Positions 27,963 through 36,769 are shown, counted from the stretch's first letter. The stretch is 64,000 bases of DNA from Mediterraneibacter hominis (GCF_014287475.1 NZ_JACOPF010000004.1:124001-188000); one strand, 5' to 3'. The notes: generated by a model from the letters alone, not told the origin. Program-made: numbers and translations.

Positions 27963-28008
27963 TTAGATAACTAAATATTATATTAGTATTATCATACAAA
28001 AAAGTCAA
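27963..28008 (-). promoter_or_regulatory. promoter and MarR-type operator of the marR-ABC operon
   Basis: On the minus strand TTGACT (28008-28003), 17 bases, TAATAT (27985-27980). The palindrome TTAG-ATAA-CTAA at 27963-27974 sits where transcription would start, a good site for autorepression by the MarR protein. A second -10-like hexamer (TATAAT, 27982-27977) overlaps. Confidence 0.6.
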
Positions 28009-28128
28009 GTTATTGATAATAAATTCACATTTATTTCATAATTATAAACAAATTTTAATTAAACATCTAACTATTTTTAAGCATCTATACGCTTCTTCAC
28101 ACAACGTTCTATTAAAATACATCTTTAT

Positions 28129-28400
28129 ATGAATATAAATTGTGGGGAAAATTCAAAGACCCCGCTGCAAGCAACGGGGTATCAAATTTTACGCATCCCA
28201 AGGGGCGGGGTATTTTACCCTCGCGGCGGTCGCCAAATGTGCTTGCAAGCACACCCGCACGGCTCGTCGCCCGCGGAAATAAAAGAAATCAGCCTTGGGC
28301 TGCTCCTTTGCCCAGAAGTAAAAAATACTTCTGCCTAAAAGTGCACAGCAGCACAAAGCCGATTTTTCATTGAAATACTACTTGCAATAAATACATGTAC
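28129..28400. repeat. GC-rich structured intergenic element downstream of ptsI, candidate dispersed repeat
   Basis: The 27935-28407 gap holds no supported gene. From about 28140 the composition changes sharply from AT-rich to GC-rich. Hairpins follow one another: ACCCCG/CGGGGT (28159-28164 with 28175-28180), GGGT-ATTTT-ACCC near 28207-28220, a perfect 16-base palindrome TGTGCTTGCAAGCACA (28238-28253), and CAGAAGTA/TACTTCTG (28313-28333), which could end ptsI transcription. Short reading frames here have no ribosome site. Such blocks often recur in Lachnospiraceae genomes, but only one is in view. Confidence 0.5.
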
Positions 28401-28407
28401 CTGTGAA

Positions 28408-30024
28408 TTACAGATGCAGGCTTCTTACCTTATCTCTTACAGGAAGTACAAAGGTTGGAGATACAGAAAGTTCATCCACTCCCATTTTCAAAAATGTCTC
28501 TGTCAGCTCTATATCTGCACCGAGCTCTCCACAGATTCCTACCCATGCACCACCTTTGTGTCCATTCTCGATCGTTTTCTGAATCATACGCAGCACTGCC
28601 GGATGATGCGGATCATAGAATGTGTCCAAATTTGGATTTTGTCTGTCAATTGCCAGTGTGTACTGAGTCAAATCATTCGTACCTATACTAAAGAAATCCA
28701 CTTCTTCCGCCAGTTCTTCACTAATCATTACAGAAGCAGGCGTCTCAATCATAACACCGATTTCAATATCCTTATACGCAATCCCATCTGTTCTTAATTC
28801 TGCCTTTACCTCTTCCAGAATAGCTTTTGCGCGTTTTACTTCTTCCACAGAAATAATCATCGGGAACATTACAGAAATATTTCCAAATGCACTCGCCCTT
28901 AAAATCGCGCGCAGCTGTGTCTTAAATATTTCTTCTCTTGTAAGGCATATGCGGATTGCCCTATATCCAAGAGCCGGATTTTCTTCTTTCTCTAAATTGA
29001 AGTATCCCACCTGTTTGTCCGCCCCAATATCCAGTGTACGAATAATTACCTTTTTCCCTGCCATATTTTCTGCCACTGTCTTATATGCAAGGAACTGTTC
29101 ATTCTCTGTCGGATAATCTTCTGACTCCAGATATAAAAACTCGCTGCGGAACAGACCAATTCCTTCTGCGTCATTCATCAGTGCAGCCGCTGTATCAGAG
29201 ACACTTCCTATATTCGCATAAAGATGGATCTTTCTTCCATCCTTAGTCACAGTCTCTTTTCCCTTCATTTCCTTGAGAAGCTCCTGTTTTTTCAGTTCCT
29301 CCTGCTGAACTGCCTTCGCCTGGTTTAAGTATGCTTCGTCTGGATCTATTGTCACAGTCCCCTCATATCCATCTATCACCGCCATTTTTCCGTTCCACTC
29401 TTTTTGAATGTCTACTTCAATCAGCGCTGGTATATTCATTGTTCTGGCTAAAATGGCTGTATGAGAGTTCGCAGACCCATATCTTGTGACAAATCCGAGC
29501 AGCTTCGACTTGTCCATTTGCACCGTTTCACTTGGAGCCAGATCGTCTGCCACCAAAATAACCGGCTCTTCCATCTCTGCCATATTCTGTCCGTTACCAC
29601 TAAGTACATTAACAATCCGTTCTGAAATATCCTTTACATCTGCGGCCCTTGCTTTCATATATTCATCATCCATAGCTGCAAACATAGCTGCAAAATTGTC
29701 CCCTGTAACAGCCGTCGCATATTCTGCACAGGTTTCCTGTGTCCGGATAATATTGTATACGGATTCCAAGTAATCCCCATCATCCAACATCATCATATGC
29801 ACTTCAAAAATCGCCGCCTCTGTTTCCCCCACCTCGCGCTGTGCCTTTTCAAACAAATGCTGAAGCTGTTCTTTTGCTTTCTCACGCGCATTGTCAAAAC
29901 GGGCTGCTTCTGCCTCTACATCTTCTACCTTTTCTCTTTTCACAGCAGTCTGATTCTTTTCATAATAAAAAATCTTACCGATTGCCATCTTCTTAAAAAT
30001 TGATTTGCCTTTATACTGTTCCAT
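28408..30024 (-). CDS. ptsI: phosphoenolpyruvate-protein phosphotransferase (PTS enzyme I)
   Basis: Enzyme I takes phosphate from PEP and passes it to HPr, the first step of sugar PTS uptake. The 538-residue protein has the phosphorylated His188 in GSANSHTAILARTMNIPAL, the PEP site GIGLFRSEFLYL, the segment MFPMIISVEEVKRA, IGTNDLTQYTLAIDR and the C-terminal catalytic Cys in WVGICGELGAD. The start has GGGAGG eight bases upstream. No ptsH is adjacent; the HPr-like gene at 15403 cannot serve because it lacks the catalytic His, so the true HPr must be elsewhere. Confidence 0.96.
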   Translation of the reverse strand: MEQYKGKSIFKKMAIGKIFYYEKNQTAVKREKVEDVEAEAARFDNAREKAKEQLQHLFEKAQREVGETEAAIFEVHMMMLDDGDYLESVYNIIRTQETCAEYATAVTGDNFAAMFAAMDDEYMKARAADVKDISERIVNVLSGNGQNMAEMEEPVILVADDLAPSETVQMDKSKLLGFVTRYGSANSHTAILARTMNIPALIEVDIQKEWNGKMAVIDGYEGTVTIDPDEAYLNQAKAVQQEELKKQELLKEMKGKETVTKDGRKIHLYANIGSVSDTAAALMNDAEGIGLFRSEFLYLESEDYPTENEQFLAYKTVAENMAGKKVIIRTLDIGADKQVGYFNLEKEENPALGYRAIRICLTREEIFKTQLRAILRASAFGNISVMFPMIISVEEVKRAKAILEEVKAELRTDGIAYKDIEIGVMIETPASVMISEELAEEVDFFSIGTNDLTQYTLAIDRQNPNLDTFYDPHHPAVLRMIQKTIENGHKGGAWVGICGELGADIELTETFLKMGVDELSVSPTFVLPVRDKVRSLHL

Positions 30025-30181
30025 AATCTTTTCCTCCCTTCAGGCTGTAAACTTTGTCGTTGATTGTCTGCATTCAATCCATCCCAAACGGCTTTTTCCT
30101 CTGTCCGCCGCTTTCATATTAAACCAATGCTGCCTCCTTTCTCTCTTTAACAAATAGGAATTTTCCTGTTTGATCTCTCTT

Positions 30182-30895
30182 TTATACAATTCGTATATCC
30201 CCGATTCTGATTTCTTCTCCACAGATACACTTTTCATATGAATCAACACAAACCATTTCTTCTCTTTGCCCAGGCACAGAATATCTGATATAACACGCAG
30301 TGTACATTCCAGCCTTTTTTGCCCCGCTTATGTCTTTTTGCGGGTTATCCCCAACAAATAAACATTCATTCGGCCTCACTCCTGCCTTTTCTATACAAAG
30401 TTCAAACAGCTTTTGTCCTGGTTTGTCTTGTCCAACCTCCTCACTCGTTATAAAACAATCGAAATAAGCAGCAAGTCCTATCTTTTCCACTTTTTTATTT
30501 TGGATATAGGATGTCATATCTGAGCCTATCCCTGTATAAATATTCTTTTTCTTCAACAGTATCAGAAGTTTTTCTATTCCTGGCTCTGCGCAAGCATTTT
30601 TCAATATATCCTCCCAATATATCTTATACATTTCATTTGCATAAGGATATACCGGCTTTTTTAATATCTCCAAGGTGTTTTGAAAACGTATCTGCCGGTT
30701 GTGAAAAGATGGATGGGAGAATCCAATCCTGCCGCCTATTCTCTCCTGTGCCTTTAAGATTGCTTCTCTTAAAGCCTCCGGTGATATTCCGAGCTGCTCC
30801 TCTATATAGTTCTCTACTTTTCGCATCGCATGGCTGCTGCACTTTGTAAACGCAAACAATGTGTCGTCTACATCGAAAAACACTGCTTTTATCAT
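30182..30895 (-). CDS. HAD-superfamily hydrolase
   Basis: This is a 237-residue phosphatase-type protein: MIKAVFFDVDDTLFAF (nucleophile Asp and acid/base Asp), GIGSDMTSYIQNKKVEKIGL (motif II), the late lysine region EEVGQDKPGQKLFELC, and FVGDNPQKDISGAKKAGMYT (motif IV). The helical cap insert between motifs I and II fits the class I subfamily (YjjG or 2-haloacid-like). The substrate cannot be told. AAAGGAAAAG precedes the ATG. It lies 158 nt upstream of ptsI. Confidence 0.88.
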   Translation of the reverse strand: MIKAVFFDVDDTLFAFTKCSSHAMRKVENYIEEQLGISPEALREAILKAQERIGGRIGFSHPSFHNRQIRFQNTLEILKKPVYPYANEMYKIYWEDILKNACAEPGIEKLLILLKKKNIYTGIGSDMTSYIQNKKVEKIGLAAYFDCFITSEEVGQDKPGQKLFELCIEKAGVRPNECLFVGDNPQKDISGAKKAGMYTACYIRYSVPGQREEMVCVDSYEKCICGEEIRIGDIRIV

Positions 30896-31394
30896 ACTCT
30901 TCTTTTCCTTTATTCATACATCGCATCCATATAACACGGACTATATTTATTCTATCATATTTTTTTCTTCCTTTGTACAGAAATTTCTGAATATGAATGT
31001 AACAGTTCAGCCATACAGTGTGCGGGAAGCATAAAACATGCAAGCATGTTTTTGCGACCGTACATCTGTATGAGCTTAAGCGCCCATCAATGAGTAAAAC
31101 GGCGGCGGCAGCCACGATAAGCACGCAGTGCGGTTTTACGAATGGCGCGGGCTGAACTGCTACATATGAATCTATCGAGCACATGTAATTTATTCCCTCC
31201 GAGATAACGGGAAGATAAACGGAACAAAGCGGACAAGCCCACTTCAACTCCGCTGTCCTTCACTCTTGAGGGGCTTATACACTTTGCGCGCCGCCGCAAT
31301 ACCGCAAAGCGGTAAAATTTCCTTATTGCGGCGTGCGCATACTGCCCGAAGGGTTTTTATATCATAGGTCAGTCCGAAGGACCTTCCTATGATA
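30896..31394. repeat. 500-nt gap with GC-rich palindromic element
   Basis: No credible gene lies here; short frames on the minus strand (about 30.6-31.3 kb) lack homology and ribosome sites. Structure includes AAAACATGC-AA-GCATGTTTT (31033-31052), GCCGCAAT...ATTGCGGC (31293-31300 with 31325-31332) enclosing ACCGC-AAA-GCGGT (31301-31313), and a 15-pair perfect stem TTTTTATATCATAGG/CCTATGATATAAAAA (31354-31368 with 31386-31400). GC content is higher than in neighbouring spacers. It looks like a mobile or relic intergenic repeat. Confidence 0.5.
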
Positions 31395-31439
31395 TAAAAA
31401 ACATCAACGCCGCCTCTAAATCCTTAAACGGCATTGATG
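31395..31439 (-). terminator. terminator of the CD225-DUF2752 pair
   Basis: On the minus strand CATCAATGCCG (31439-31429) pairs with CGGCGTTGATG (31412-31402), 11 pairs with one G-U, and is followed directly by TTTTTT (31401-31396). It lies just after the DUF2752 stop. Confidence 0.82.
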
Positions 31440-31449
31440 CTTCATCGTT

Positions 31450-31956
31450 TTAAAATTTTCCCAAAATTCCTCCCGGGGCCAGAAGCGTAAACGGAAATAT
31501 TGGTATGTTACGTACTACTCCGTAGAGTAATACCGCAATCAAAATAATCACCAGCAGCCGTACAGATATTTTGGAATCTATGTGGTTTTTGCCCGTTATC
31601 ATCCAATCCGCACACCTGGCTGCAAGGTACAGCCCTAAAAATGGCAGCAAGAGGATCAAAAAAGGATTATAAGCAAACGCCTCATAAAGCCTTCCGTGAA
31701 GCAGAGCATAGCATGCCCTTCCGGCTCCACATCCCGGGCAGTATATTCCTGTCAGAGTATGTATCACACACGGAACCGGATAAATCCTTGGATTATGATA
31801 AAACAGATAGATGCATCCCGCAAGGAATACTGCGGCAATCGCTAAGACTGCCAGTACCCGGACCCGCCTGGATTTTCTAAACCTCTCTTTCATCGCAGTC
31901 ACTGTTCCTCTCCCGCCCTGCATTTTCCCCTGAAATTCTGCCATATAATTTTTCAT
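31450..31956 (-). CDS. DUF2752 membrane protein
   Basis: This 168-residue integral membrane protein has a basic N-terminus and about four membrane segments: VLAVLAIAAVFLAGCIYLF, a helix in FLILLLPFLGLYLAARC, and LLVIILIAVLLYGVV among them. The DUF2752 signature is YCPGCGAGRACYALLHGR on the loop after TM1. Function is unknown; the CPxCGxxR motif could bind metal or be redox-active. It starts 14 nt after the CD225 gene stop, and the two are co-transcribed. Confidence 0.88.
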   Translation of the reverse strand: MKNYMAEFQGKMQGGRGTVTAMKERFRKSRRVRVLAVLAIAAVFLAGCIYLFYHNPRIYPVPCVIHTLTGIYCPGCGAGRACYALLHGRLYEAFAYNPFLILLLPFLGLYLAARCADWMITGKNHIDSKISVRLLVIILIAVLLYGVVRNIPIFPFTLLAPGGILGKF

Positions 31957-31970
31957 CCTATTGCATTATT

Positions 31971-32546
31971 TTAGTAATAGTACACTGTGCTTACACCAAT
32001 CATTACAATATAAATAATGAGTAAAATCCACATCAAAACGCCTACAGCCGCAGATACAATAATCCAGATCTTTGCTTTCTTTGCGGAATCCTTCGCTTCT
32101 GCCATGTTTCCTGCTGTTACCGCGCTGTTGATTTTAGCCGCAAATACGATCGCAACAATACCAAATGGTGTACAACATAAAATTGTGCTAAGAATAGACA
32201 ATACCAGATACGGTACCCAATTCACCGGCGGCTCCTGACTGTATCCCGGCTGCACCGGCGGTATATCATAAACCGGCGGTGGAGTCTGCTGTGTAGGAGG
32301 CGCCTGATACATATCATTTGGCTGGACCGGTTCTTGATAATAACCTGGATTTGGCTGCGGTGTTTCCTCAGACTGTACATTCGGCTGCTGTGCTTCTTCC
32401 GGTTGTGCATCCATCTGCTGTGTCTCCTCCGATACCGGATTTTCTGCCGGTGCCTCTGTCTGGACAGGTTTTGCCTGCTGTGCACCGCAGTATGGACAGA
32501 ATTTTGTGTCGTCCGGTATCTCCTTATAACAATTAATACAATTCAT
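31971..32546 (-). CDS. zinc-ribbon plus CD225/dispanin membrane protein
   Basis: A 191-residue protein in three parts. First comes an N-terminal zinc ribbon (CINC, CPYC; residues 3-20). Next is a low-complexity Pro/Gln/Glu linker (about 25-118). Last is a CD225 domain with two membrane segments: VPYLVLSILSTILCCTPFGI, the IVFAAKINSA region, and a second helix WIIVSAAVGVLMWILLIIYI. The CCTPFG...A motif is the dispanin/IFITM hallmark. The start is the ATG at 32546, with GAGG nine bases upstream, rather than one further upstream. It pairs with DUF2752. Confidence 0.88.
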   Translation of the reverse strand: MNCINCYKEIPDDTKFCPYCGAQQAKPVQTEAPAENPVSEETQQMDAQPEEAQQPNVQSEETPQPNPGYYQEPVQPNDMYQAPPTQQTPPPVYDIPPVQPGYSQEPPVNWVPYLVLSILSTILCCTPFGIVAIVFAAKINSAVTAGNMAEAKDSAKKAKIWIIVSAAVGVLMWILLIIYIVMIGVSTVYYY

Positions 32547-32612
32547 AACTTCTACCTCGCTCTCTCGTTTTTTAGAATTATATGTTTTTATCAATAATAC
32601 CATTCTATCAAG

Positions 32613-32640
32613 AAAATGGTTACAAGGGAACCTCCATTTT
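32613..32640 (-). terminator. possible terminator after the AGCS symporter gene
   Basis: AAAATGG (32613-32619) and CCATTTT (32634-32640) pair, with an inner GGTT/AACC. The minus-strand tail is TTTTCTTG. It lies 25 nt after the symporter stop. Moderate strength. Confidence 0.45.
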
Positions 32641-32664
32641 GTGAAAATTCTTTTATATTTCTTT

Positions 32665-34068
32665 TTACTTCCAGCATTGTGTATTTTTTATTCCCAGCTT
32701 CTCAGCTTTAAAAACCGGGTCTTTACCTTCTCTTTTTTGCTTCTCATAATCTTTGAGTACCAGTAGTGCCTTCCTTCCAAGTATCAGAATCGCAACAATA
32801 TTCACCGACGCCATACAGCCCATTGTTATATCCGCAAAATTCCATACCACAGAAAAATCTGCCTGCGCTCCTAGAAACACTGCCAGAAGGCAAGTGCACC
32901 GAAATAGAAAAAGCGCTTTCTTATTATTTTTAATAAACAGTAAATTTGCTTCTGTATAATAATAGTTACCGACCAGGCTGCTGAATGCAAAAGCAAAAAT
33001 AGAAATCGTAATAAAATGAATCCCCCAGCTTCCCACATTTGCAGAAATTGCTTTCTGCACAAACGGAATTCCATCCAGAACGCCTGGCACTCCCTCTATT
33101 CCAGAAAGCAAAAGCATCATCGCCGTTGCCGAACAAATCAAAAGCGTATCAATAAACACCGATAATACCTGCACCATACCTTGTTTGGCAGGGTGGCTGA
33201 CAGAGGCGGCCGCAGCCGCATTCGGCGCGCTTCCCATACCTGCTTCATTGGAAAACAGCCCTCTTTTTATTCCAATCACGACTGCACTTCCCGCCATACC
33301 TCCCAAAATTGCCTGCACATCAAACGCCTGTGAAAGTATCATGCCAATTACCTTAGGCAAAGCCGAGAGGTTCATACAAATTGTAAACAGTCCTATCAAT
33401 AAATAAATGCCCGCCATTATCGGTACCATAACGGATGTAATAAACCCGATTCTATGTACACCTCCGAAAATTACAAAAGCGGTAGCCAGCGCTAAAAGAA
33501 TACCTACAATCACTGGATATATCGATTCACTGTAGTTTGGAATATAATATTCCAGTGCAGACGACATGTTGAAAGACTGCAGTCCGTTAAATCCATAGGC
33601 AAAGCAGATAATCATAAGAATAGAAAATACAATACCAAGCCAGCGTTTTCCAAGTCCCTGTTCCATATAGTACGCCGGACCGCCTCTGTAGTCCGCGCCA
33701 TCTTTTACTTTATAGACCTGTGCCAGTGTGCTTTCGATAAATGCAGATGCACCTCCTATCACTGCCATCAGCCACATCCAAAACACCGCCCCTGCGCCTC
33801 CGGCTGCAATTGCCGTTGCGATTCCCGCGATATTTCCTGTCCCCACACGAGATGCCGTAGATATCATTAACGCCTGAAAAGAAGAAACTTGTTTCTTTCC
33901 ATCTTCTTCTTTTCCTTTCTCTTTCAATATATGAATTGCTTCTCTTATCATTCTTACCTGTACAAATTTTGTACGTATAGTAAAATAAAGCCCTGTCCCT
34001 ATAAGCAGAAACAAAAGCAGATAGGTATACATAAAGTCATTGATTGTTCCTAAAATCTCATTTAACAT
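32665..34068 (-). CDS. sodium:alanine/glycine symporter, AGCS family
   Basis: This is a polytopic 467-residue transporter that imports small amino acids with sodium. It starts MLNEILGTINDFMYTYLLLF and carries the family motifs FQALMISTASRVGTGNIAGI, GAVFWMWLMAVIGGASAF and DYRGGPAYYMEQGLGKRWLG, plus SNEAGMGSAPNAAAAASV. The ATG at 34068 overlaps the end of the upstream GTPase-NYN gene by 11 nt, so the two are likely translated from one mRNA. Exact substrate (Ala, Gly or Gln) is not determined. Confidence 0.94.
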   Translation of the reverse strand: MLNEILGTINDFMYTYLLLFLLIGTGLYFTIRTKFVQVRMIREAIHILKEKGKEEDGKKQVSSFQALMISTASRVGTGNIAGIATAIAAGGAGAVFWMWLMAVIGGASAFIESTLAQVYKVKDGADYRGGPAYYMEQGLGKRWLGIVFSILMIICFAYGFNGLQSFNMSSALEYYIPNYSESIYPVIVGILLALATAFVIFGGVHRIGFITSVMVPIMAGIYLLIGLFTICMNLSALPKVIGMILSQAFDVQAILGGMAGSAVVIGIKRGLFSNEAGMGSAPNAAAAASVSHPAKQGMVQVLSVFIDTLLICSATAMMLLLSGIEGVPGVLDGIPFVQKAISANVGSWGIHFITISIFAFAFSSLVGNYYYTEANLLFIKNNKKALFLFRCTCLLAVFLGAQADFSVVWNFADITMGCMASVNIVAILILGRKALLVLKDYEKQKREGKDPVFKAEKLGIKNTQCWK

Positions 34069-36769
34069 TGCTACTTTCCTCACTTCCTCCCAGTCTTATT
34101 TTTTCCACCGCTTCTGCAGCATCTTCTTTCAGAGCATAAAACAAATAGTTCCTCTCCACAGTATTTTTTCCCAGATATTCCTCTCTTATCTCTTTTTCTG
34201 CCAGTCTTATTTCTTCCTTAAGTCCTTCTGCTGACATTCTCTGCGCTCCTTGTCCCAGAATAATTACCTGTTCTAAGGCATCTGAGGTAGCGACCGTAAC
34301 ATCTTGGTGTCTTCCCATGCGCCGCACCGTTTTCTCAATGTACTGATCCGCTGTCTCCGCTTCTTTCGTATAAACTACATGGATATTATGATACTTTATT
34401 GTCTCTCCCTTATTTCCTTCCACTTTATAAGCATCAAATACAAGAATCAATGTGCACTTCCTATAGGCTTGGTAATTGCACAAAATATCCATCAGTTTAT
34501 TACGCGCTGCCTCCATACTAATTTCTGAAAGTTCTTTTAAATCCTTCCATGCGAAAATAATATTATAACCGTCAACCAAAAGATATTCTTCTCTATTTTT
34601 CTCTTTTTTGCGAGACTTCTTTCTTCCTTCGCCTTCCTGTTTTTCCTGTGCCCGAACAGTGACAGGGGTGGCAGTATAGTTTCTTTTTATCGGATCTGGT
34701 GTTTTTACATAAATTGCATCCAGTTCCTCCTGTGTCAGTTCAATTCTGGAAACCGGCGGCGGACAAAATGTTCGTCTTTGTGCTTCGCTCTCTTCTTTCT
34801 TTGCAGTATAACAGCTCCCAATGTGCGCATATTCCTCCACCTGATACCAGGGAACTACAAATCCGGCACCATGGGAACAAAATACCGAACCTGTCGGATT
34901 TTCTGTATCTGCTTCTGCATCATATCCTATGCCTTCTATTACTTCTTCCTGGTTCTGGCAGGCTCTGTATCCCTTCGGTTCACAGAACAAGCGTCCTTTT
35001 CCCTTTGTATAAGAGATAAATTCTCTCTGATACCCCCGCATCTGGGATACCGGAGCACTTCCAGTAAGGATGACAGACTCCCCTAATGTCAGCGGGGGAA
35101 CAAAGTCTCCTTTCATCTTCTGGATATCCGTCATAGCTCTTCCAACCATTTCTGCCGGAAGCTCCATTTTAAACTCATAGTATGGTTCTAACAGTATACT
35201 TTCTGCTTTTTTTAATCCCTGGCGTACCGCCCGGTAAGTCGCCTGCCTGAAATCCCCGCCTTCTGTATGCTTTTGATGGGCTCGTCCCGCAAGCAGAGTA
35301 ATTTTTATATCTGTAATCCCGGCTCCAGCCAGTACTCCTTTATGTTCTTTTTCCTCTAAATGTGTCAAAATCAGCCTCTGCCAGTTTCTGTCCAGCACAT
35401 CCCCGCTGCAGACAGACGCAAATTGCAGACCGCTTCCTCGCTCCCCCGGCTCTAATAAGAGGTGAACTTCCGCATAGTGCCGGAGAGGTTCAAAATGTCC
35501 AACTCCTTCTACAGGAAATTTTATTGTTTCTTTATACACAATATTCCCTTCTACAAATTCCACCCATACCCCAAACCGTTCTCGAATAATATGTCTTAGA
35601 ACTTCTGTCTGTACTTCTCCCATCAACTGCGCATGAATTTCTCCCACTGCCTCTTCCCATACAATATGAAGCGCAGGCTCTTCCTCCTCCAATGACCTTA
35701 AGTTCTCCAGCATTTTATGTATATCACATGCATCCGGAAGATCGATACGGTAGGTCAGTACAGGTTCCAATACAGGCAAGTCTGATTCTGGTTCTGCGCC
35801 AATCCCTTCCCCCGGATATGTGTCTGAAAGTCCTGTCACTGTACACACGCGCCCTGCTGCCGCCGCAGGAACTGCCGTATATTTTTCTCCGGAATAGATA
35901 CGGATTTCATTGATTTTTTCCTCAGAATTTCCAATGCTGTCCCTGACCTTTAGCTCTCCGCCGGTTACTTTTAAATAGGTCAGCCGGTTTCCCTGGGAAT
36001 CTCTCCCGATTTTATATACCTTTGCCCCAAATTCTTCAGGGTACTTTAATGACTCTGTAAAATCCGCAATCCCATTTAAAAGCTCATCGACCCCGTCCAT
36101 ATAAAGCGCAGAGCCAAAATAACAGGGGAACACATTTCTCTCTTTTACTGCTTTTTGAATCAGTTTCTTGTCTATTTTCCCAGATTCCAGATAAGACTCC
36201 ATCATTTCTTCACCGCATAGCGCAAGGTTCTCCATAGCCATTTCGTCTAAATAGCTGAAGTCAATACAGTTTTCTCCAAACTGTCTTTCCAGCTCTGCCA
36301 TAATTTCCCTTCGTTCTGTTCCCTCTTGATCCATCTTATTTACAAAAAGAAAAGTGGGGATGTTATATCTTTTCAAGAGCTTCCACAAGGTCATCGTATG
36401 TCCCTGCACACCATCTGAGCCGCTAATCACAAGCACCGCATAGTCCAGCACCTGCAGCGTTCGTTCCATTTCCGCCGAAAAATCTACATGGCCAGGTGTA
36501 TCCAAAAGCGTAATCTCCATACCTTTCCATTCAAATACTGCCTGTTTTGAAAATATAGTAATTCCCCGTTCCCTCTCTAACTCATAGGTATCCAAAAATG
36601 CATCCTTGTGATCTACACGTCCGGCCTGGCGGATTTTTCCGCTCAAAAATAAAAAGCTCTCTGACAGAGTCGTTTTTCCTGCATCGACATGGGCAAGAAT
36701 TCCCAGACAGACGTGCTTTTGAGACTTTTTCACTTCTCTGTTTTTCTTATTCTCGGATGTATTTTCCAT
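34058..36769 (-). CDS. Tet/EF-G-like ribosomal GTPase fused to a Rae1-type NYN ribonuclease
   Basis: A 903-residue fusion. Residues 1-600 follow the ribosomal-protection/EF-G plan: G1 AHVDAGKT (26-33), G2 RERGIT (66-71), G3 DTPGH (90-94), G4 NKMD (144-147), G5 GSA (219-221), then domains II-V with LLEPYYEFKMELPAEMVGRA (526-545). The domain IV tip is AGRAHQKHTEGGDFR (494-508), not the Pro-rich loop of Tet(M)/Tet(O). A Cys/His-bearing extension (601-700; SVFCSHGAGF) and a basic linker (707-728) follow. Residues 729-860 match Rae1/YacP: LLVDGYNIIFAWKDLKEL, LVFDAYKVEG, YTKEAETADQYIEK, VATSDALEQ, GQGAQRMSAEGL, with acidic residues D733, D779, D808 and D830. AAAGGAG precedes the ATG. Likely a ribosome-bound mRNA-cleaving factor (inference). 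Confidence 0.92.
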   Translation of the reverse strand: MENTSENKKNREVKKSQKHVCLGILAHVDAGKTTLSESFLFLSGKIRQAGRVDHKDAFLDTYELERERGITIFSKQAVFEWKGMEITLLDTPGHVDFSAEMERTLQVLDYAVLVISGSDGVQGHTMTLWKLLKRYNIPTFLFVNKMDQEGTERREIMAELERQFGENCIDFSYLDEMAMENLALCGEEMMESYLESGKIDKKLIQKAVKERNVFPCYFGSALYMDGVDELLNGIADFTESLKYPEEFGAKVYKIGRDSQGNRLTYLKVTGGELKVRDSIGNSEEKINEIRIYSGEKYTAVPAAAAGRVCTVTGLSDTYPGEGIGAEPESDLPVLEPVLTYRIDLPDACDIHKMLENLRSLEEEEPALHIVWEEAVGEIHAQLMGEVQTEVLRHIIRERFGVWVEFVEGNIVYKETIKFPVEGVGHFEPLRHYAEVHLLLEPGERGSGLQFASVCSGDVLDRNWQRLILTHLEEKEHKGVLAGAGITDIKITLLAGRAHQKHTEGGDFRQATYRAVRQGLKKAESILLEPYYEFKMELPAEMVGRAMTDIQKMKGDFVPPLTLGESVILTGSAPVSQMRGYQREFISYTKGKGRLFCEPKGYRACQNQEEVIEGIGYDAEADTENPTGSVFCSHGAGFVVPWYQVEEYAHIGSCYTAKKEESEAQRRTFCPPPVSRIELTQEELDAIYVKTPDPIKRNYTATPVTVRAQEKQEGEGRKKSRKKEKNREEYLLVDGYNIIFAWKDLKELSEISMEAARNKLMDILCNYQAYRKCTLILVFDAYKVEGNKGETIKYHNIHVVYTKEAETADQYIEKTVRRMGRHQDVTVATSDALEQVIILGQGAQRMSAEGLKEEIRLAEKEIREEYLGKNTVERNYLFYALKEDAAEAVEKIRLGGSEESSNVK

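Noticed and set aside
28129..28373. Short plus-strand frames in the ptsI downstream spacer
   Set aside because: They span hairpins, have no ribosome site, and are Pro/Arg/Ser-rich as expected from GC-rich non-coding DNA.
30633..31299. Minus-strand frames across the 31 kb palindromic block
   Set aside because: No ribosome sites or family similarity, and they run into the HAD gene in another frame; the block is better read as a structured repeat.
34058..36769. Tetracycline resistance gene (tetM/O/W-like)
   Set aside because: The GTPase fold is of that class, but the drug-displacing Pro-rich loop is replaced and the protein carries a C-terminal nuclease; calling it a resistance gene would mislead.
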